Source of the DNA: Acidimicrobiaceae bacterium
GTDB taxonomy: Bacteria > Actinomycetota > Acidimicrobiia > Acidimicrobiales > RAAP-2
Assembly (NCBI GenBank): GCA_027355725.1
Contig: DAIEHI010000096.1
Coordinates: 1-63,900 of the forward strand
DNA: 63,900 bases
Direction: 5' to 3'
The notes below the pieces were generated by a model. It was not told where the DNA came from. It did not search any database and saw only the letters and a program-made list of their open reading frames with translations. A program made the position numbers and the translations under genes. Below, piece by piece: positions 33,203 to 41,798 of the stretch (the stretch's first letter is position 1; every line of letters begins with the position of its first letter).

Positions 33203-34057
33203 CTATTTCTTGTACGAGTAGAAGCCCTGGCCCGACTTTCGACCGAGAAGTCCAGCCTGGGTCATGCGCGAAAGCAGTGGCGGAGGCGCGAGGTGCGGCT
33301 CCTTGAACTCCTCGTAGAGCGATTCAGCCACGGCCATCGTCGTATCGAGACCAATGAGGTCGGTGAGCGCTAAGGGGCCGAGCGGATGGGCACATCCAAG
33401 TACCATGCCGGTGTCGATGTCCTCGGCGCTCGCAAAACCGGATTCGAGCATGCGAACCGCTGACAGGAGATAGGGAATGAGGAGCGCGTTCACAACGAAA
33501 CCCGCACGGTCGGGAGAGGTGATGACGCGCTTGTTCAGGTTGTTCGTTGCGAAGTCGTGCACGCGCTGGGTCGTCTCGGCACTGGTCAGGAGTGACGAGA
33601 TCAATTCGGTCAACTTGAGTACCGGCACCGGATTGAAGAAGTGCATGCCAATGACCTGTTCGGGTCGCTTGGTGACCATGGCGAGCTTGATGATAGGGAT
33701 CGACGACGTGTTCGTGGCGAGAATCGCGGCGGGATCACTGACGACGGCGTCGAGTCTCTTGAACACGTCGACTTTGATGGCCTCGTCTTCGGCGACGGCC
33801 TCAATGACGAGTTGACACTGCGCGAGGTCTTCGAAGTCCTCGCTGTAGGTCAGATTCGCCCGGGCGAGGTTCGCCTCGTCCTCTGGGAGTTTGCCCGCGG
33901 TCACCGCGCGAGACAGCGACTTCTCGATACGGTCGATACCCGCGCGAAGCGCCTGCGCGTCGCGCTCGATGACCACGACGCTCGATCCCGATCGCGCGGA
34001 AATCTCTGCGATACCTGAACCCATGAGGCCGCAACCAACCACACCAACCCGCTCCAT
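33203..34057 (-). CDS. 3-hydroxybutyryl-CoA / 3-hydroxyacyl-CoA dehydrogenase
   Basis: NAD-dependent dehydrogenase of 284 residues. GCGLMGSGIAEISARSG is the Rossmann motif; ATNTSSIPI, IGMHFFNPVPVLKLTELI (catalytic His) and the C-terminal dimer domain HPLGPLALTDLIGLDT are typical of PaaH/FadB2/Hbd enzymes. The start at ATG 34057 follows AAGGAGG; the frame is open upstream but the additional residues look non-coding. Could serve beta-oxidation, butanoate or PHB metabolism; nothing nearby decides. Confidence 0.93.
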   Translation of the reverse strand: MERVGVVGCGLMGSGIAEISARSGSSVVVIERDAQALRAGIDRIEKSLSRAVTAGKLPEDEANLARANLTYSEDFEDLAQCQLVIEAVAEDEAIKVDVFKRLDAVVSDPAAILATNTSSIPIIKLAMVTKRPEQVIGMHFFNPVPVLKLTELISSLLTSAETTQRVHDFATNNLNKRVITSPDRAGFVVNALLIPYLLSAVRMLESGFASAEDIDTGMVLGCAHPLGPLALTDLIGLDTTMAVAESLYEEFKEPHLAPPPLLSRMTQAGLLGRKSGQGFYSYKK

Positions 34058-34189
34058 AGGACCTCCTTGTCCTGTAGCGACATCACGTCGCGCCGGCAAA
34101 AGTCTAGGTCGTGTCCACGTGGTGCTTGTGGCTACGATTGGCATGCACTGCGCAGTGGCGCGAGTTCGCATAAAGGAGCTGTTCGAGAC

Positions 34190-34672
34190 ATGGACAACGT
34201 CAACGTCATCATCGAGATCCCCCGGGGTAGTCAGAACAAGTACGAGTACGACCACGAGAACCACACCATCAAGCTCGATCGACACCTGGTTGTCTCAATG
34301 GGCTATCCCGCTGAGTACGGCTTCATCCCCGACACGCTGGGCGGTGACGGCGACCCTCTCGATGCGCTCGTGCTCACTGAGTATCCGACCTTCCCGGGTT
34401 GTCTGATCGAGTCGAGGATTCTCGGCATGTGCGTCATGACTGACGAGAACGGCGAGGACGGAAAGCTGATCTGCGTTCCGGCCTACGACAAGAAGTGGAA
34501 ATCGGCCACGGACATTGGTGATGTGGCGAAGGATGTTCTGGACCGCATCAGCCATTTCTTCACCGTCTACAAAGACCTCGATGAGGGCAAGTGGGTCAAA
34601 GTCGAGCATTTCGTAGGGCGCGCCGAGGCTGAGGCGGAGCTTGAGGCATCGCGTGCGCGATTCGCGGGCTAG
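34190..34672 (+). CDS. ppa: Inorganic pyrophosphatase
   Basis: Family I soluble pyrophosphatase of 160 residues. NVIIEIPRGSQNKYEYD, YPAEYGFIPDTLGGDGDPLDALVL (metal-binding Asp cluster) and CVPAYDKKWKSATDI are the signature regions. AAAGGAG precedes ATG 34190. A housekeeping enzyme that pulls pyrophosphate-releasing reactions forward. Confidence 0.96.
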   Translation: MDNVNVIIEIPRGSQNKYEYDHENHTIKLDRHLVVSMGYPAEYGFIPDTLGGDGDPLDALVLTEYPTFPGCLIESRILGMCVMTDENGEDGKLICVPAYDKKWKSATDIGDVAKDVLDRISHFFTVYKDLDEGKWVKVEHFVGRAEAEAELEASRARFAG

Positions 34673-34687
34673 ACATATCTTGGAGGT

Positions 34688-35290
34688 ATGGGTCCCGATG
34701 AGTCGTCGAGCCAACTAACCCCGCGCCAGTTCCTTTTCGCGACTCAACTCATCTTCTTTGCGACCCTGTTGTTGTGTCTGTTGATAGTGCACAACGAAGT
34801 CGTCGAGAATGACGGCATCTCGTTCTTTGGCGTGTATCACGGCACCATTGAGATTCTTGCGCTGGGATTCTTCGTGGCGGCGTACGGCTTATGGAGGACT
34901 TCGTCACATCTTGAAAACGTGAGTGCTCCCGCGCTCGTGGTGGTGGGGCTGCGCATAGTGGCGATTTCGCTGTTCGTGTTGTTGATCACACCATTCAACA
35001 AGGGTGCGTTTCTCAATTGGGCCCACATGATCACCGGCGTCGCCATGGCCCTGGTGGAGCTCGCCATCGCGATACTCCTGCTCGCGAGGTACCCCGGAGC
35101 CGGGTCAATCGGCGCCTTCAGCGTGGCGCTTGGCGGAGGCTTGCTCGCCGCCGCGTCGTTGCCGGATTGGAATTTCGCGTACCTCTTCCAGGGTGAGGTC
35201 ATCTTCGAGCTCGGTATTGGCTGGTGTCTGCTCGAATGGACCAGAATTTTCGAGGTCGACCAACGAGAAGCGATGGCGCAACAGTTCTGA
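34688..35290 (+). CDS. Hypothetical integral membrane protein
   Basis: Unrecognised 200-residue protein with about six hydrophobic segments (for example LFATQLIFFATLLLCLLIV, IEILALGFFVAAYGLW, VVGLRIVAISLFVLLIT). Both ends are polar, and a few charged residues sit between helices (HNEVVEND, WTRIFEVDQREA). GGAGG precedes ATG 34688, 15 bp after ppa, so it may share the ppa transcript. No catalytic motif stands out. Confidence 0.7.
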   Translation: MGPDESSSQLTPRQFLFATQLIFFATLLLCLLIVHNEVVENDGISFFGVYHGTIEILALGFFVAAYGLWRTSSHLENVSAPALVVVGLRIVAISLFVLLITPFNKGAFLNWAHMITGVAMALVELAIAILLLARYPGAGSIGAFSVALGGGLLAAASLPDWNFAYLFQGEVIFELGIGWCLLEWTRIFEVDQREAMAQQF

Positions 35291-35303
35291 TCAACGGGCT
35301 CAC

Positions 35304-35309
35304 TAGTGT
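35304..35309 (+). promoter_or_regulatory. -10 element TAGTGT of the SRPBCC gene
   Basis: TAGTGT, 7 nt, then ATG 35317; this chooses ATG 35317 over in-frame starts further upstream that overlap the preceding gene. Confidence 0.45.
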
Positions 35310-35316
35310 CGTTGTC

Positions 35317-35778
35317 ATGGACTACTCCGATTCAATCGAGATCGCCGCTGCTGCCCAGGACGTGTTCGAGGTAATTTCCGATCTGCCCGCGATGGGCCGG
35401 CTGTCGCCTGAGAACACCGGAGGTGAATGGCTCGGAGGCGCAACGCGCCCGGCGCTCGGGGCAAAGTTCAAGGGCAGTAACGCACGAGATGGCGCGACCT
35501 GGTCGACCACCGCTCGTGTCACGACCTTTGAGCCTCCATCGCGCTTTGCCTTCAACGTGACCTACGGACCCTTTCGTGTGGCCAAGTGGGAATACATCAT
35601 CGAGCCAACGCTCGAAGGCTGTCGGGTCATTGAAGGGTGGACCGAGCAGCGAAATGCGTTCGTCCGTCGCGCCGACAAGAAGGACGGTTTTGATCGAGCC
35701 GAGTTCACGAAGGAGTCCATCCGATCGACGCTTACCGCACTGAAGGCGATATGCGAAGCGAGTGCCAACGCATCGTGA
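35317..35778 (+). CDS. SRPBCC (polyketide cyclase/START-like) family protein
   Basis: A 153-residue helix-grip fold protein: N-terminal strand DYSDSIEIAAAAQDVFEVISDLPAMGRLSPEN, then WLGGATRPALGAKFKGSN, TARVTTFEPPSRFAFNV and the long C-terminal helix. Such proteins bind hydrophobic ligands; this subgroup is abundant in actinobacteria and mostly uncharacterised. No specific ligand or partner can be named. Confidence 0.8.
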   Translation: MDYSDSIEIAAAAQDVFEVISDLPAMGRLSPENTGGEWLGGATRPALGAKFKGSNARDGATWSTTARVTTFEPPSRFAFNVTYGPFRVAKWEYIIEPTLEGCRVIEGWTEQRNAFVRRADKKDGFDRAEFTKESIRSTLTALKAICEASANAS

Positions 35779-35805
35779 TCACGATGTCACTGCAATCTCC
35801 TAGGG

Positions 35806-36123
35806 TTGGGCATCGCTAAATCCCAAGGACTCTCGAGCGCCAGTGAAGTTCAACGCGTGATCGACGCCGCCCGTTCCCCGGGTTGGAGCATCGGTCTCGG
35901 CCGGTCGGGTGAGATCATGGCGACGCGAGACTCGGGCGAAATCGGTCTTCCGTGGGTGGTGAGCGCTCAGCGCTGGGGTCGGGGGATGCGCGTCTCGCTC
36001 TATCGCCCCGGTGACGATGTTGCGATCGAAGGCGATGTGATCGGCGAGATCGTCGGCAATCCTCGAGAAATGGGGCGCCAGCTCCGCACGATCCTCGAAG
36101 AGACCGAGACCAGCTCGAAGTAG
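35806..36123 (+). CDS. Hypothetical protein
   Basis: An unrecognised 105-residue frame with codon use like its neighbours. Features: SEVQRVIDAARSPGWSIGLGRSGE, a strand-rich middle (RWGRGMRVSLYRPGDDVAIEG) and a helical tail ending in Ser-Lys. The start is unclear: TTG 35806 and GTG 35857 are the only conventional choices, and a TAGGGT hexamer at 35801-35806 would put the transcript start only 5-7 nt later, near an in-frame ATC. I cannot assign a function. Confidence 0.5.
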   Translation: MGIAKSQGLSSASEVQRVIDAARSPGWSIGLGRSGEIMATRDSGEIGLPWVVSAQRWGRGMRVSLYRPGDDVAIEGDVIGEIVGNPREMGRQLRTILEETETSSK

Positions 36124-36217
36124 CGCTTGAAACTTGATGGATGATTCCATGGGTTTCTTGTGCACCTCTTCGTTGACGCGACCTTCGGTTTAGTTCGAAT
36201 CGAAGTGGGTGCGGACG

Positions 36218-36697
36218 TCACGGCCTCTGGTTACTGGCGCCAACCTGGAGGATCTCGGAGAGCTTCTCGAGGATTGGAAGCGTCGCTCGTAGTGAGGACT
36301 GTTCGTCTCGGCTGAGCGTCGAGAGGGCGGACTCGATGGCGCGAGTGCTCGCTGCTCGATATTCACGGATCAGCTTCACCCCCTTGGTACTGAGCTTCAC
36401 CATGCTCGCGCGCCCGTCGAGGGGATCGGCAATGCGCGTCACGATTCCCTGGGCTTCAAGGGATTCGACGATCCGGCTCATCGACGCCGCACTCACTCCC
36501 TCGAGTTGAGCGAGCACGCCGAGGCGCACTGGCTCGCACTGTTCAATGCGCGCGAGCGCCGAACCCTGGGAGGGAGTGATGCTCCAGTCCGAGTTCACGC
36601 GCAGCGCCCGATAGATCCGGGCCACCGAGACGCGCAGACTGTTCGCCGGCCCTGATTCTGGCGGCGTAGAGGTGCTGATCTTGGCTGAAGCGTTCAC
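36218..36697 (-). CDS. MarR-family regulator, divergent from an EmrB-type exporter
   Basis: A 159-residue winged-helix repressor: SRIVESLEAQGIVTRIADPLDGRAS is the recognition helix to wing region with the conserved DxR, followed by KLSTKGVKLIREYRAA. GTG 36697 follows a TATACT by 6 nt. It is divergent from the DHA2 exporter gene, with a palindrome between them, so it very likely represses the exporter and itself and is released by an exported compound. Confidence 0.9.
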   Translation of the reverse strand: MNASAKISTSTPPESGPANSLRVSVARIYRALRVNSDWSITPSQGSALARIEQCEPVRLGVLAQLEGVSAASMSRIVESLEAQGIVTRIADPLDGRASMVKLSTKGVKLIREYRAASTRAIESALSTLSRDEQSSLRATLPILEKLSEILQVGASNQRP

Positions 36698-36703
36698 GAG
36701 ACC

Positions 36704-36739
36704 AGTATAGTGTACTAGTTAGTTGATATTAACTAACTA
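36704..36739. promoter_or_regulatory. MarR promoter and palindromic operator
   Basis: The -10 TATACT of the regulator (minus strand) is at 36709-36704. TAGTTAGTT (36716-36724), 6 nt, AACTAACTA (36731-36739) is a perfect 9-bp inverted repeat placed where it would cover the regulator's promoter and the exporter's upstream region. Confidence 0.65.
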
Positions 36740-36774
36740 ATTCGTCAATCCACCCCGCCATCGCTTGGAGACAC

Positions 36775-38583
36775 ATGACCATTGCAGCAACACCGCATCC
36801 TCATCCCGATCGCTACAAGTGGATAGCACTCTCCAATACCACGCTCGGCATTTTGATGGCGACGATCAACGGTTCGATTCTTCTCATCGCACTACCCAAC
36901 ATCTTTCGCGGCATCAAATTGGACCCACTGGCGCCCAGTAATACGCCCTACTTCCTTTGGATTCTCACGGGCTTCTTGCTCGTCACTTCAGTACTGGTCG
37001 TCAGCTTTGGTCGCGTGGGTGACATCTACGGTCGAGTGCGCATGTACACCCTCGGTTTTGCGGTGTTCACCATCTTTTCGATACTGCTCGCGGTCACGTG
37101 GATGACCGGTCCGGCCGGAGCGATGTGGATCATCATCATGCGAGTGGGCCAGGGCGTCGGTGGTGCCTTCTTGTTCGCCAATTCGAATGCCATCCTCACT
37201 GACGCATTTCCGCCGAGCGAGCGCGGCCTCGCGCTCGGCATCAACGGCGTCGCGGCCATTGGCGGTTCGTTCATAGGACTGCTCCTCGGTGGCGTGCTCG
37301 CTCCCATTGAGTGGCGTCTGGTCTTCTTGGTGTCAGTACCGGTCGGCCTCTTCGGCACGGTCTGGGCATACATGAAGCTGCACGACAACGGAGCACGGGC
37401 CAAGGCCAAGATCGACTGGCTCGGTAACTTCACGTTCGCGCTTGGCCTCATCGCGCTCCTGACCGGCATTGTCTACGGTCTCCAGCCCTACGGAGGTCAC
37501 CCGATGGGCTGGACGAGCCCCTTCGTGTTGACCTGTATCTTCGGCGGTCTCGCGGTGTTGGTGGGCTTTCTCGTCATTGAGGCCAAGACCGCAGAGCCCA
37601 TGTTTGATCTGAGTCTCTTCTCGAACCGAGGATTTGCGATGGGCAACGTGGCAACGCTCATGCTCTCACTCGCTCGAGGTGGATTGCAGTTCATCCTCAT
37701 CATCTGGCTTCAAGGGATCTGGTTACCCCAACATGGCTACACCTTTGCCCAGACGCCGTTGTGGGCGGGTATCTATATGGTGCCACTCACCATTGGGTTC
37801 TTCATCGCGGGTCCATTGTCCGGGCGGCTCGCAGACCGTCACGGAGCACGCAACTTCGCGACGTTGGGACTGGTGCTCACCGGCCTCAGCCTGGTGGGTC
37901 TTCAGATGATCCCAATCAACTTCACGTATCCCGTCTTCGCTGCTCTGTTACTGCTGGTCGGGCTCTCCATGGGTCTCTTCGCGGCGCCGAACTCGAGCGC
38001 GGTGATGAACTCGCTGCCCGCTAATCGGCGAGGAGCGGGGGGAGCGATGCTCAACACCTTTCAGAATTCGGCGAGCGTGCTCTCGATCGGCTTCTTCTTC
38101 ACCGTCATCACGCTCGGTCTCGCGGCGTCGTTGCCGCACACGCTCCTGAGCGGTCTCACCGCCCAGGGTGTCCCCACTTCGCAGGCAACGGTCATCTCGC
38201 ACATCCCCGCGATCGGGAGTCTCTTCTCAGCGTTCCTCGGTGTCAATCCCATGCAACAACTCCTCGGGGCCCACCTCCTCGCACAAAGTGGCGTGCATTC
38301 CTCGGTGCTGCTCGGTCGTAGTTTCTTCCCGAATCTGATCGAGGCGCCGTTCGCCAAGGGCTTGCACATGGCGTTTCTCGTCGCGGCGGGACTGTGCTTC
38401 GTCGGTGCGGTCTTCTCATGGATGCGAGGTGCGGGTGGCACACATCTGGTGCGTACGGTGCCAGAAGAAGACGAGGAAGGTTTCGCCGGGGTCGGCCAAG
38501 GCATCATGAGCGAGGTCGGGGTCGGCTCTCCGGGATCGGTGCTCTTGCCAGAGGGCGATTCGAGCGAGGACAAGCAGGGCTGA
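36775..38583 (+). CDS. MFS exporter, DHA2 (EmrB/QacA) type
   Basis: A 602-residue 14-helix drug:proton antiporter, long because of an extended loop near the C-terminus and a tail of about 60 polar residues (TVPEEDEEGFAGVG...). N-terminal TLGILMATINGSILLIALPNI and VVSFGRVGDIYGRVRMYT (motif A) fit the family; the segment RVGQGVGGAFLFANSNAILTD is motif C-like. A GGAGA site precedes ATG 36775. Probably regulated by the divergent MarR protein. Substrate unknown. Confidence 0.9.
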   Translation: MTIAATPHPHPDRYKWIALSNTTLGILMATINGSILLIALPNIFRGIKLDPLAPSNTPYFLWILTGFLLVTSVLVVSFGRVGDIYGRVRMYTLGFAVFTIFSILLAVTWMTGPAGAMWIIIMRVGQGVGGAFLFANSNAILTDAFPPSERGLALGINGVAAIGGSFIGLLLGGVLAPIEWRLVFLVSVPVGLFGTVWAYMKLHDNGARAKAKIDWLGNFTFALGLIALLTGIVYGLQPYGGHPMGWTSPFVLTCIFGGLAVLVGFLVIEAKTAEPMFDLSLFSNRGFAMGNVATLMLSLARGGLQFILIIWLQGIWLPQHGYTFAQTPLWAGIYMVPLTIGFFIAGPLSGRLADRHGARNFATLGLVLTGLSLVGLQMIPINFTYPVFAALLLLVGLSMGLFAAPNSSAVMNSLPANRRGAGGAMLNTFQNSASVLSIGFFFTVITLGLAASLPHTLLSGLTAQGVPTSQATVISHIPAIGSLFSAFLGVNPMQQLLGAHLLAQSGVHSSVLLGRSFFPNLIEAPFAKGLHMAFLVAAGLCFVGAVFSWMRGAGGTHLVRTVPEEDEEGFAGVGQGIMSEVGVGSPGSVLLPEGDSSEDKQG

Positions 38584-38606
38584 GCCCTTGGCGAGTGATT
38601 GAAGCG

Positions 38607-39419
38607 TCAGCGCACCCGCGGGGCGTGGGCGAGCACGGTGAAACTGAGAGGAAGTCGAGGGCGACCGTCGGGTGTGCGCCACACGCCTTTCGTCTCTGCG
38701 AGCCAGGGGAACTGGTGAAAGTACGTCCAGTCGTGTTCGTGTAGTGCGTCGATGATCAACCCCTCATCGAGCAGCGCTTGGATGATCTCGCCCAAGGCGT
38801 GATTCCACTCGTAGGTCCTCACATGCGTGAGGCGACCCCCATCGGTGTAGGTCGAATCCTCGTCACTGACGAAGGGGTGCTCAGGATCTTCAAAGTAGCC
38901 GTACACGACCCGTTCACCTTCGTCATCAAGGCATGAGGAGAAAGGATGGACGTCGTGGATGAACAACGTGCCGCCCGCGCTCAACAGGTTCGCTGCGACC
39001 TTGGCCCAACGCGCAATGTCGGGTAACCACCCGAGTGAACCAATGGAGACGTAGACGATGTCGAAGGTGACGTCACCGAGTGCAACGTCGGCGTCGTAGA
39101 CGTCAGAGCAGACGAACGTGGCGCGAGACGACAGTCCAGTACGAGCGGCGAGGGTGCGCGCCGCGTCAATCGCGGCTGGCGAGAAGTCGACACCGGTGAC
39201 CTGCGCGCCGGCTCGCGCCCACTCCAGGGTCTCGAGACCGATGTGGCACTGCAACTGGACGAGGGACTTGCCGGCCGGGTCACCAATCATGGCGCGTTCA
39301 CGTTCTCGGGGCATTCGTTCACTCGAAAGCCAACGCTCGACGTCATAAAATCGTGACGTCATGTGAATGGGTACTCGGTCTTGCCAGTTGGACTGGTTCG
39401 CCGCGAGCTGGTCATCCAT
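38607..39419 (-). CDS. Class I SAM-dependent methyltransferase
   Basis: A 270-residue Rossmann methyltransferase: GKSLVQLQCHIGLETLEWARAGAQVTGVDFSPAAI holds motif I (glycine-poor LQCHIG) and the acidic end of strand 2; FDIVYVSIGSLGWL is motif IV. The C-terminal HEHDWTYFHQFPWL is found in a common family of uncharacterised small-molecule methyltransferases. Start ATG 39419 has TAGCCT 6 nt upstream. Substrate unknown. Confidence 0.82.
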   Translation of the reverse strand: MDDQLAANQSNWQDRVPIHMTSRFYDVERWLSSERMPRERERAMIGDPAGKSLVQLQCHIGLETLEWARAGAQVTGVDFSPAAIDAARTLAARTGLSSRATFVCSDVYDADVALGDVTFDIVYVSIGSLGWLPDIARWAKVAANLLSAGGTLFIHDVHPFSSCLDDEGERVVYGYFEDPEHPFVSDEDSTYTDGGRLTHVRTYEWNHALGEIIQALLDEGLIIDALHEHDWTYFHQFPWLAETKGVWRTPDGRPRLPLSFTVLAHAPRVR

Positions 39420-39425
39420 TGGTCA

Positions 39426-39431
39426 AGGCTA
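39426..39431 (-). promoter_or_regulatory. -10 element TAGCCT of the methyltransferase gene
   Basis: TAGCCT ends 6 nt before ATG 39419 on the minus strand. It overlaps the stop region of the GNAT gene upstream, so the gene can be transcribed separately. Confidence 0.4.
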
Positions 39432-40325
39432 GCGAGCGGTGGTTGATTCGCTGTGGGCGTGGCCCGCAAGGAGGTCGACGCGCACCACTTCGTCGATCGC
39501 GTGAAAACCAATGCGCTGGTACACCCCGTTACTGGTCGGGTTCGCCGCATCGGCGTAGAGCATCACCCGTGAGCCTCGACGCACCAGGGTCGCAGTCAGT
39601 ACCGAGGTGATGGCAGCTGCGTAACCATTGCCGCGATGCTCCTCGGGTGTGTAGACAGGTCCGATTCGCGTCACGGTGCCCGACGGCACCTTGACCGGCG
39701 AGGCGTAGCCGGCCATGGCGACCGGCGCTCCCTCGACGCACCAAAACCACAGACCCCCACTTGAGATACGCGATCGAAGAGAATCCCGATCTCGTTTGTC
39801 CGCTCGCGGCGGTGCGCCGTCGATGAAGGCCTGGAAGTCGGTACTCCATCGAAAGGCGAGATTCAAGTCCGCGAGTGTCGCTACGCGGTACGTCCCGCTG
39901 ACGATCGGTAGCGCAATCGCACCCGCCTCGTAGACAATGTCACGTCGACCCCAGACCGATTGACGCGTCGAGCCCGGAGAGCCCGAGGAGCGGTACGCGT
40001 CCATGAACGTCGTGATGGTGGATTCTGACGCGAAGACCCAGGGGAATCCGTCGTCGTGCAGTGAGACCTCGAACGCGAGCGCAGCCGCAGCCTCAGGTGG
40101 CATTGGTCCAATTTGCATGCCGTAGGGTGCAGTGCGCATGGCCGCGCCAATGACGTCGGCACCCTCGCGCACGGCCCACCAGATGCAGTCGTCGTAGTGG
40201 TGCGTGCGTTGTGCAGTCGAGATTGCGACGGATCCGAGAACGTTCGAGCGGATCGGATCACGCTCGCGGTACGAGGTGGTGAGGTCGAGGAACTCGGTAG
40301 GCGATGCGCAGCGAACGACCTCCAT
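39429..40325 (-). CDS. GNAT-family acetyltransferase (two-domain)
   Basis: About 298 residues. The C-terminal half is a GNAT domain with the acetyl-CoA loop GPVYTPEEHRGNGYAAAITSVL and LYADAANPTSNGVYQRIGFHAIDEV at the end; the N-terminal half is a degenerate repeat-like region (EFLDLTTSYRERDPIRSN), as in other double-domain GNATs. Acceptor unknown. ATG 40325 is 6 nt downstream of TAGGGT. Confidence 0.85.
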   Translation of the reverse strand: MEVVRCASPTEFLDLTTSYRERDPIRSNVLGSVAISTAQRTHHYDDCIWWAVREGADVIGAAMRTAPYGMQIGPMPPEAAAALAFEVSLHDDGFPWVFASESTITTFMDAYRSSGSPGSTRQSVWGRRDIVYEAGAIALPIVSGTYRVATLADLNLAFRWSTDFQAFIDGAPPRADKRDRDSLRSRISSGGLWFWCVEGAPVAMAGYASPVKVPSGTVTRIGPVYTPEEHRGNGYAAAITSVLTATLVRRGSRVMLYADAANPTSNGVYQRIGFHAIDEVVRVDLLAGHAHSESTTAR

Positions 40326-40331
40326 AGCCAG

Positions 40332-40337
40332 ACCCTA
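40332..40337 (-). promoter_or_regulatory. -10 element TAGGGT of the two-domain GNAT gene
   Basis: TAGGGT ends 6 nt before ATG 40325 on the minus strand; no Shine-Dalgarno sequence. Confidence 0.4.
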
Positions 40338-40443
40338 GGGGAAAGTGTCTGTGAGTGAAAGGGGTGGAAATGAAAGTTAACATTGCCGACGCGAAGGCCA
40401 GTTCGCGCCCTAGCGTCCCTGATGGGCTAGCGAGGGAGTATCG

Positions 40444-41208
40444 ATGACCAACCAACGTGATCGCACGAATGCGGTATCGGGCTTCGCTGATGGCGCGCGC
40501 TATCAATCGGCCCGACCGGGCTATCCGGTCGCCGCGGTGGCGCACATGGTCGAAGCCCTCGATATCGCGGGTGCGCGACGGGTTGCGGACGTCGCCGCCG
40601 GGACCGGGCTGTTCACAAGAGAACTCACGGCGTTCACGCGCGACCTGGTAGCCGTCGAGCCGTCGCCGGGGATGCGCCTCGAGTTCGAACGCCAAGACCT
40701 CGGGGTGACCATTGTCGAAGGGACTGCCGAGTCCCTGCCGTTCGAGCATCAATCAATCGACGTGATCACGGTGGCTCAAGCGTTTCACTGGTTCGACTAC
40801 GAGAAGGCGTTGGCCGAGTTCACACGCGTGCTCGGCCCCCGCGGACATCTGGGACTGATATGGAATGAACGCGACGAGTCTGTTGAGTGGGTTGCACAGC
40901 TCACCCGGGCCATGCTCTGGGACCTCAAGCGCCCCTTTGACGCGGCGACGGACTACGCCGCGGTACTCGCCCAGGGAGGATTTCGCGGTATCGAGCGACG
41001 TGACTTTCGTCACACGCAGCTCGTTGATCGTGCGACACTCGATCGCCGGGTTCTGTCGACGAGTTACATCGCCGTCATGGAACCAGAGGGCCAGCGAAAG
41101 ATCCTGGATGAGGTGGCAGAGATTGTTCGTGACTTCGATGAGTTCTTCGAGGTCCCCTACATCACGACAACCTACTGTGCGAGGGCACCGTTGGAGGCTG
41201 TGCGGTGA
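40444..41208 (+). CDS. Class I SAM-dependent methyltransferase
   Basis: A 254-residue Methyltransf_11-type enzyme: RRVADVAAGTGLFTRELTAF (motif I, DVAAGTG), VAVEPSPGMRLEFERQ, GTAESLPFEHQSIDVITVAQAFHWFDYEKALAEFTRVL. The AQAFHWFD segment and overall layout resemble yeast Tmt1/UbiE-like proteins of unknown target. GAGGGAG precedes ATG 40444. It starts divergently from the GNAT gene, with a 118-bp gap that also contains a TAGCGT hexamer. Confidence 0.85.
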   Translation: MTNQRDRTNAVSGFADGARYQSARPGYPVAAVAHMVEALDIAGARRVADVAAGTGLFTRELTAFTRDLVAVEPSPGMRLEFERQDLGVTIVEGTAESLPFEHQSIDVITVAQAFHWFDYEKALAEFTRVLGPRGHLGLIWNERDESVEWVAQLTRAMLWDLKRPFDAATDYAAVLAQGGFRGIERRDFRHTQLVDRATLDRRVLSTSYIAVMEPEGQRKILDEVAEIVRDFDEFFEVPYITTTYCARAPLEAVR

Positions 41209-41212
41209 CGCG

Positions 41213-41722
41213 TCAGCCAATCCAGTAGCGACGAAACGCGACGTCCTCAGCACTCGCCGGCACCACTTGTTCAAGCACGCCGCCACAGACTTCGATCACC
41301 TTGGCTGATGGAATGTTGTCGTCGCGACACGTGACCAGCACTCGATCGACGCCGTGCGCGCGGGCAACGACAAGTGCCTGTTGGAGAATCTCTGGCGCGT
41401 AACCCTGGTGGCGATGCTCGCGAAGCACGCCGTAGCCAATGTGACCGGCGTGCCACGCGAGCCACTCGTTCAGGCAAAATCTGACCGACGCACGGCCTAT
41501 GATCTCGTCGTCGAGCACGGCCATGAGCAGCGTGCTCGGAACCTGGTCGGGGGTGACGGTGGTCGATCGAGCCAACTCGCGTCTCGAAGTCACGTATTCA
41601 CTCCAGTCGGTTCCGGGCTGCCAGCCGATCAGGAACTCAAAATCCTCTTCCAGCATCTCCTGGTGAGCGCTCGTCGCGGCGTCCTCGTCCTCGAGCCGCA
41701 GTGGACGCAGTCGAACTCGCAC
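41213..41722 (-). CDS. GNAT-family acetyltransferase (RimJ/RimL-like)
   Basis: A 169-residue GNAT: LRPLRLEDEDAATSAHQEM start, IGRASVRFCLNEWLAWHAGHIGYGVLREHRHQGYAPEILQQAL (acetyl-CoA loop) and VLVTCRDDNIPSAKVIEVCGGVLE near the end. GTG 41722 follows TAATAT by 7 nt. Acceptor unknown; ribosomal-protein-type N-acetyltransferases and antibiotic acetyltransferases share this layout. Confidence 0.87.
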   Translation of the reverse strand: MRVRLRPLRLEDEDAATSAHQEMLEEDFEFLIGWQPGTDWSEYVTSRRELARSTTVTPDQVPSTLLMAVLDDEIIGRASVRFCLNEWLAWHAGHIGYGVLREHRHQGYAPEILQQALVVARAHGVDRVLVTCRDDNIPSAKVIEVCGGVLEQVVPASAEDVAFRRYWIG

Positions 41723-41729
41723 GCCCTCG

Positions 41730-41735
41730 ATATTA
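41730..41735 (-). promoter_or_regulatory. -10 element TAATAT of the GNAT gene
   Basis: TAATAT ends 7 nt before GTG 41722 on the minus strand. Confidence 0.45.
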
Positions 41736-41798
41736 GAAGGGCAACTTTTGATGGCGCCCTCATGGTGGCGTCAGGCGGCTTGCTAGAAAGGGCGACAT

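Noticed and set aside
34058-34285. N-terminal extension of the 3-hydroxyacyl-CoA dehydrogenase frame
   Set aside because: AAGGAGG just before ATG 34057 and the immediate Rossmann motif show the real start; the extension is low-complexity Val/Asp-rich.
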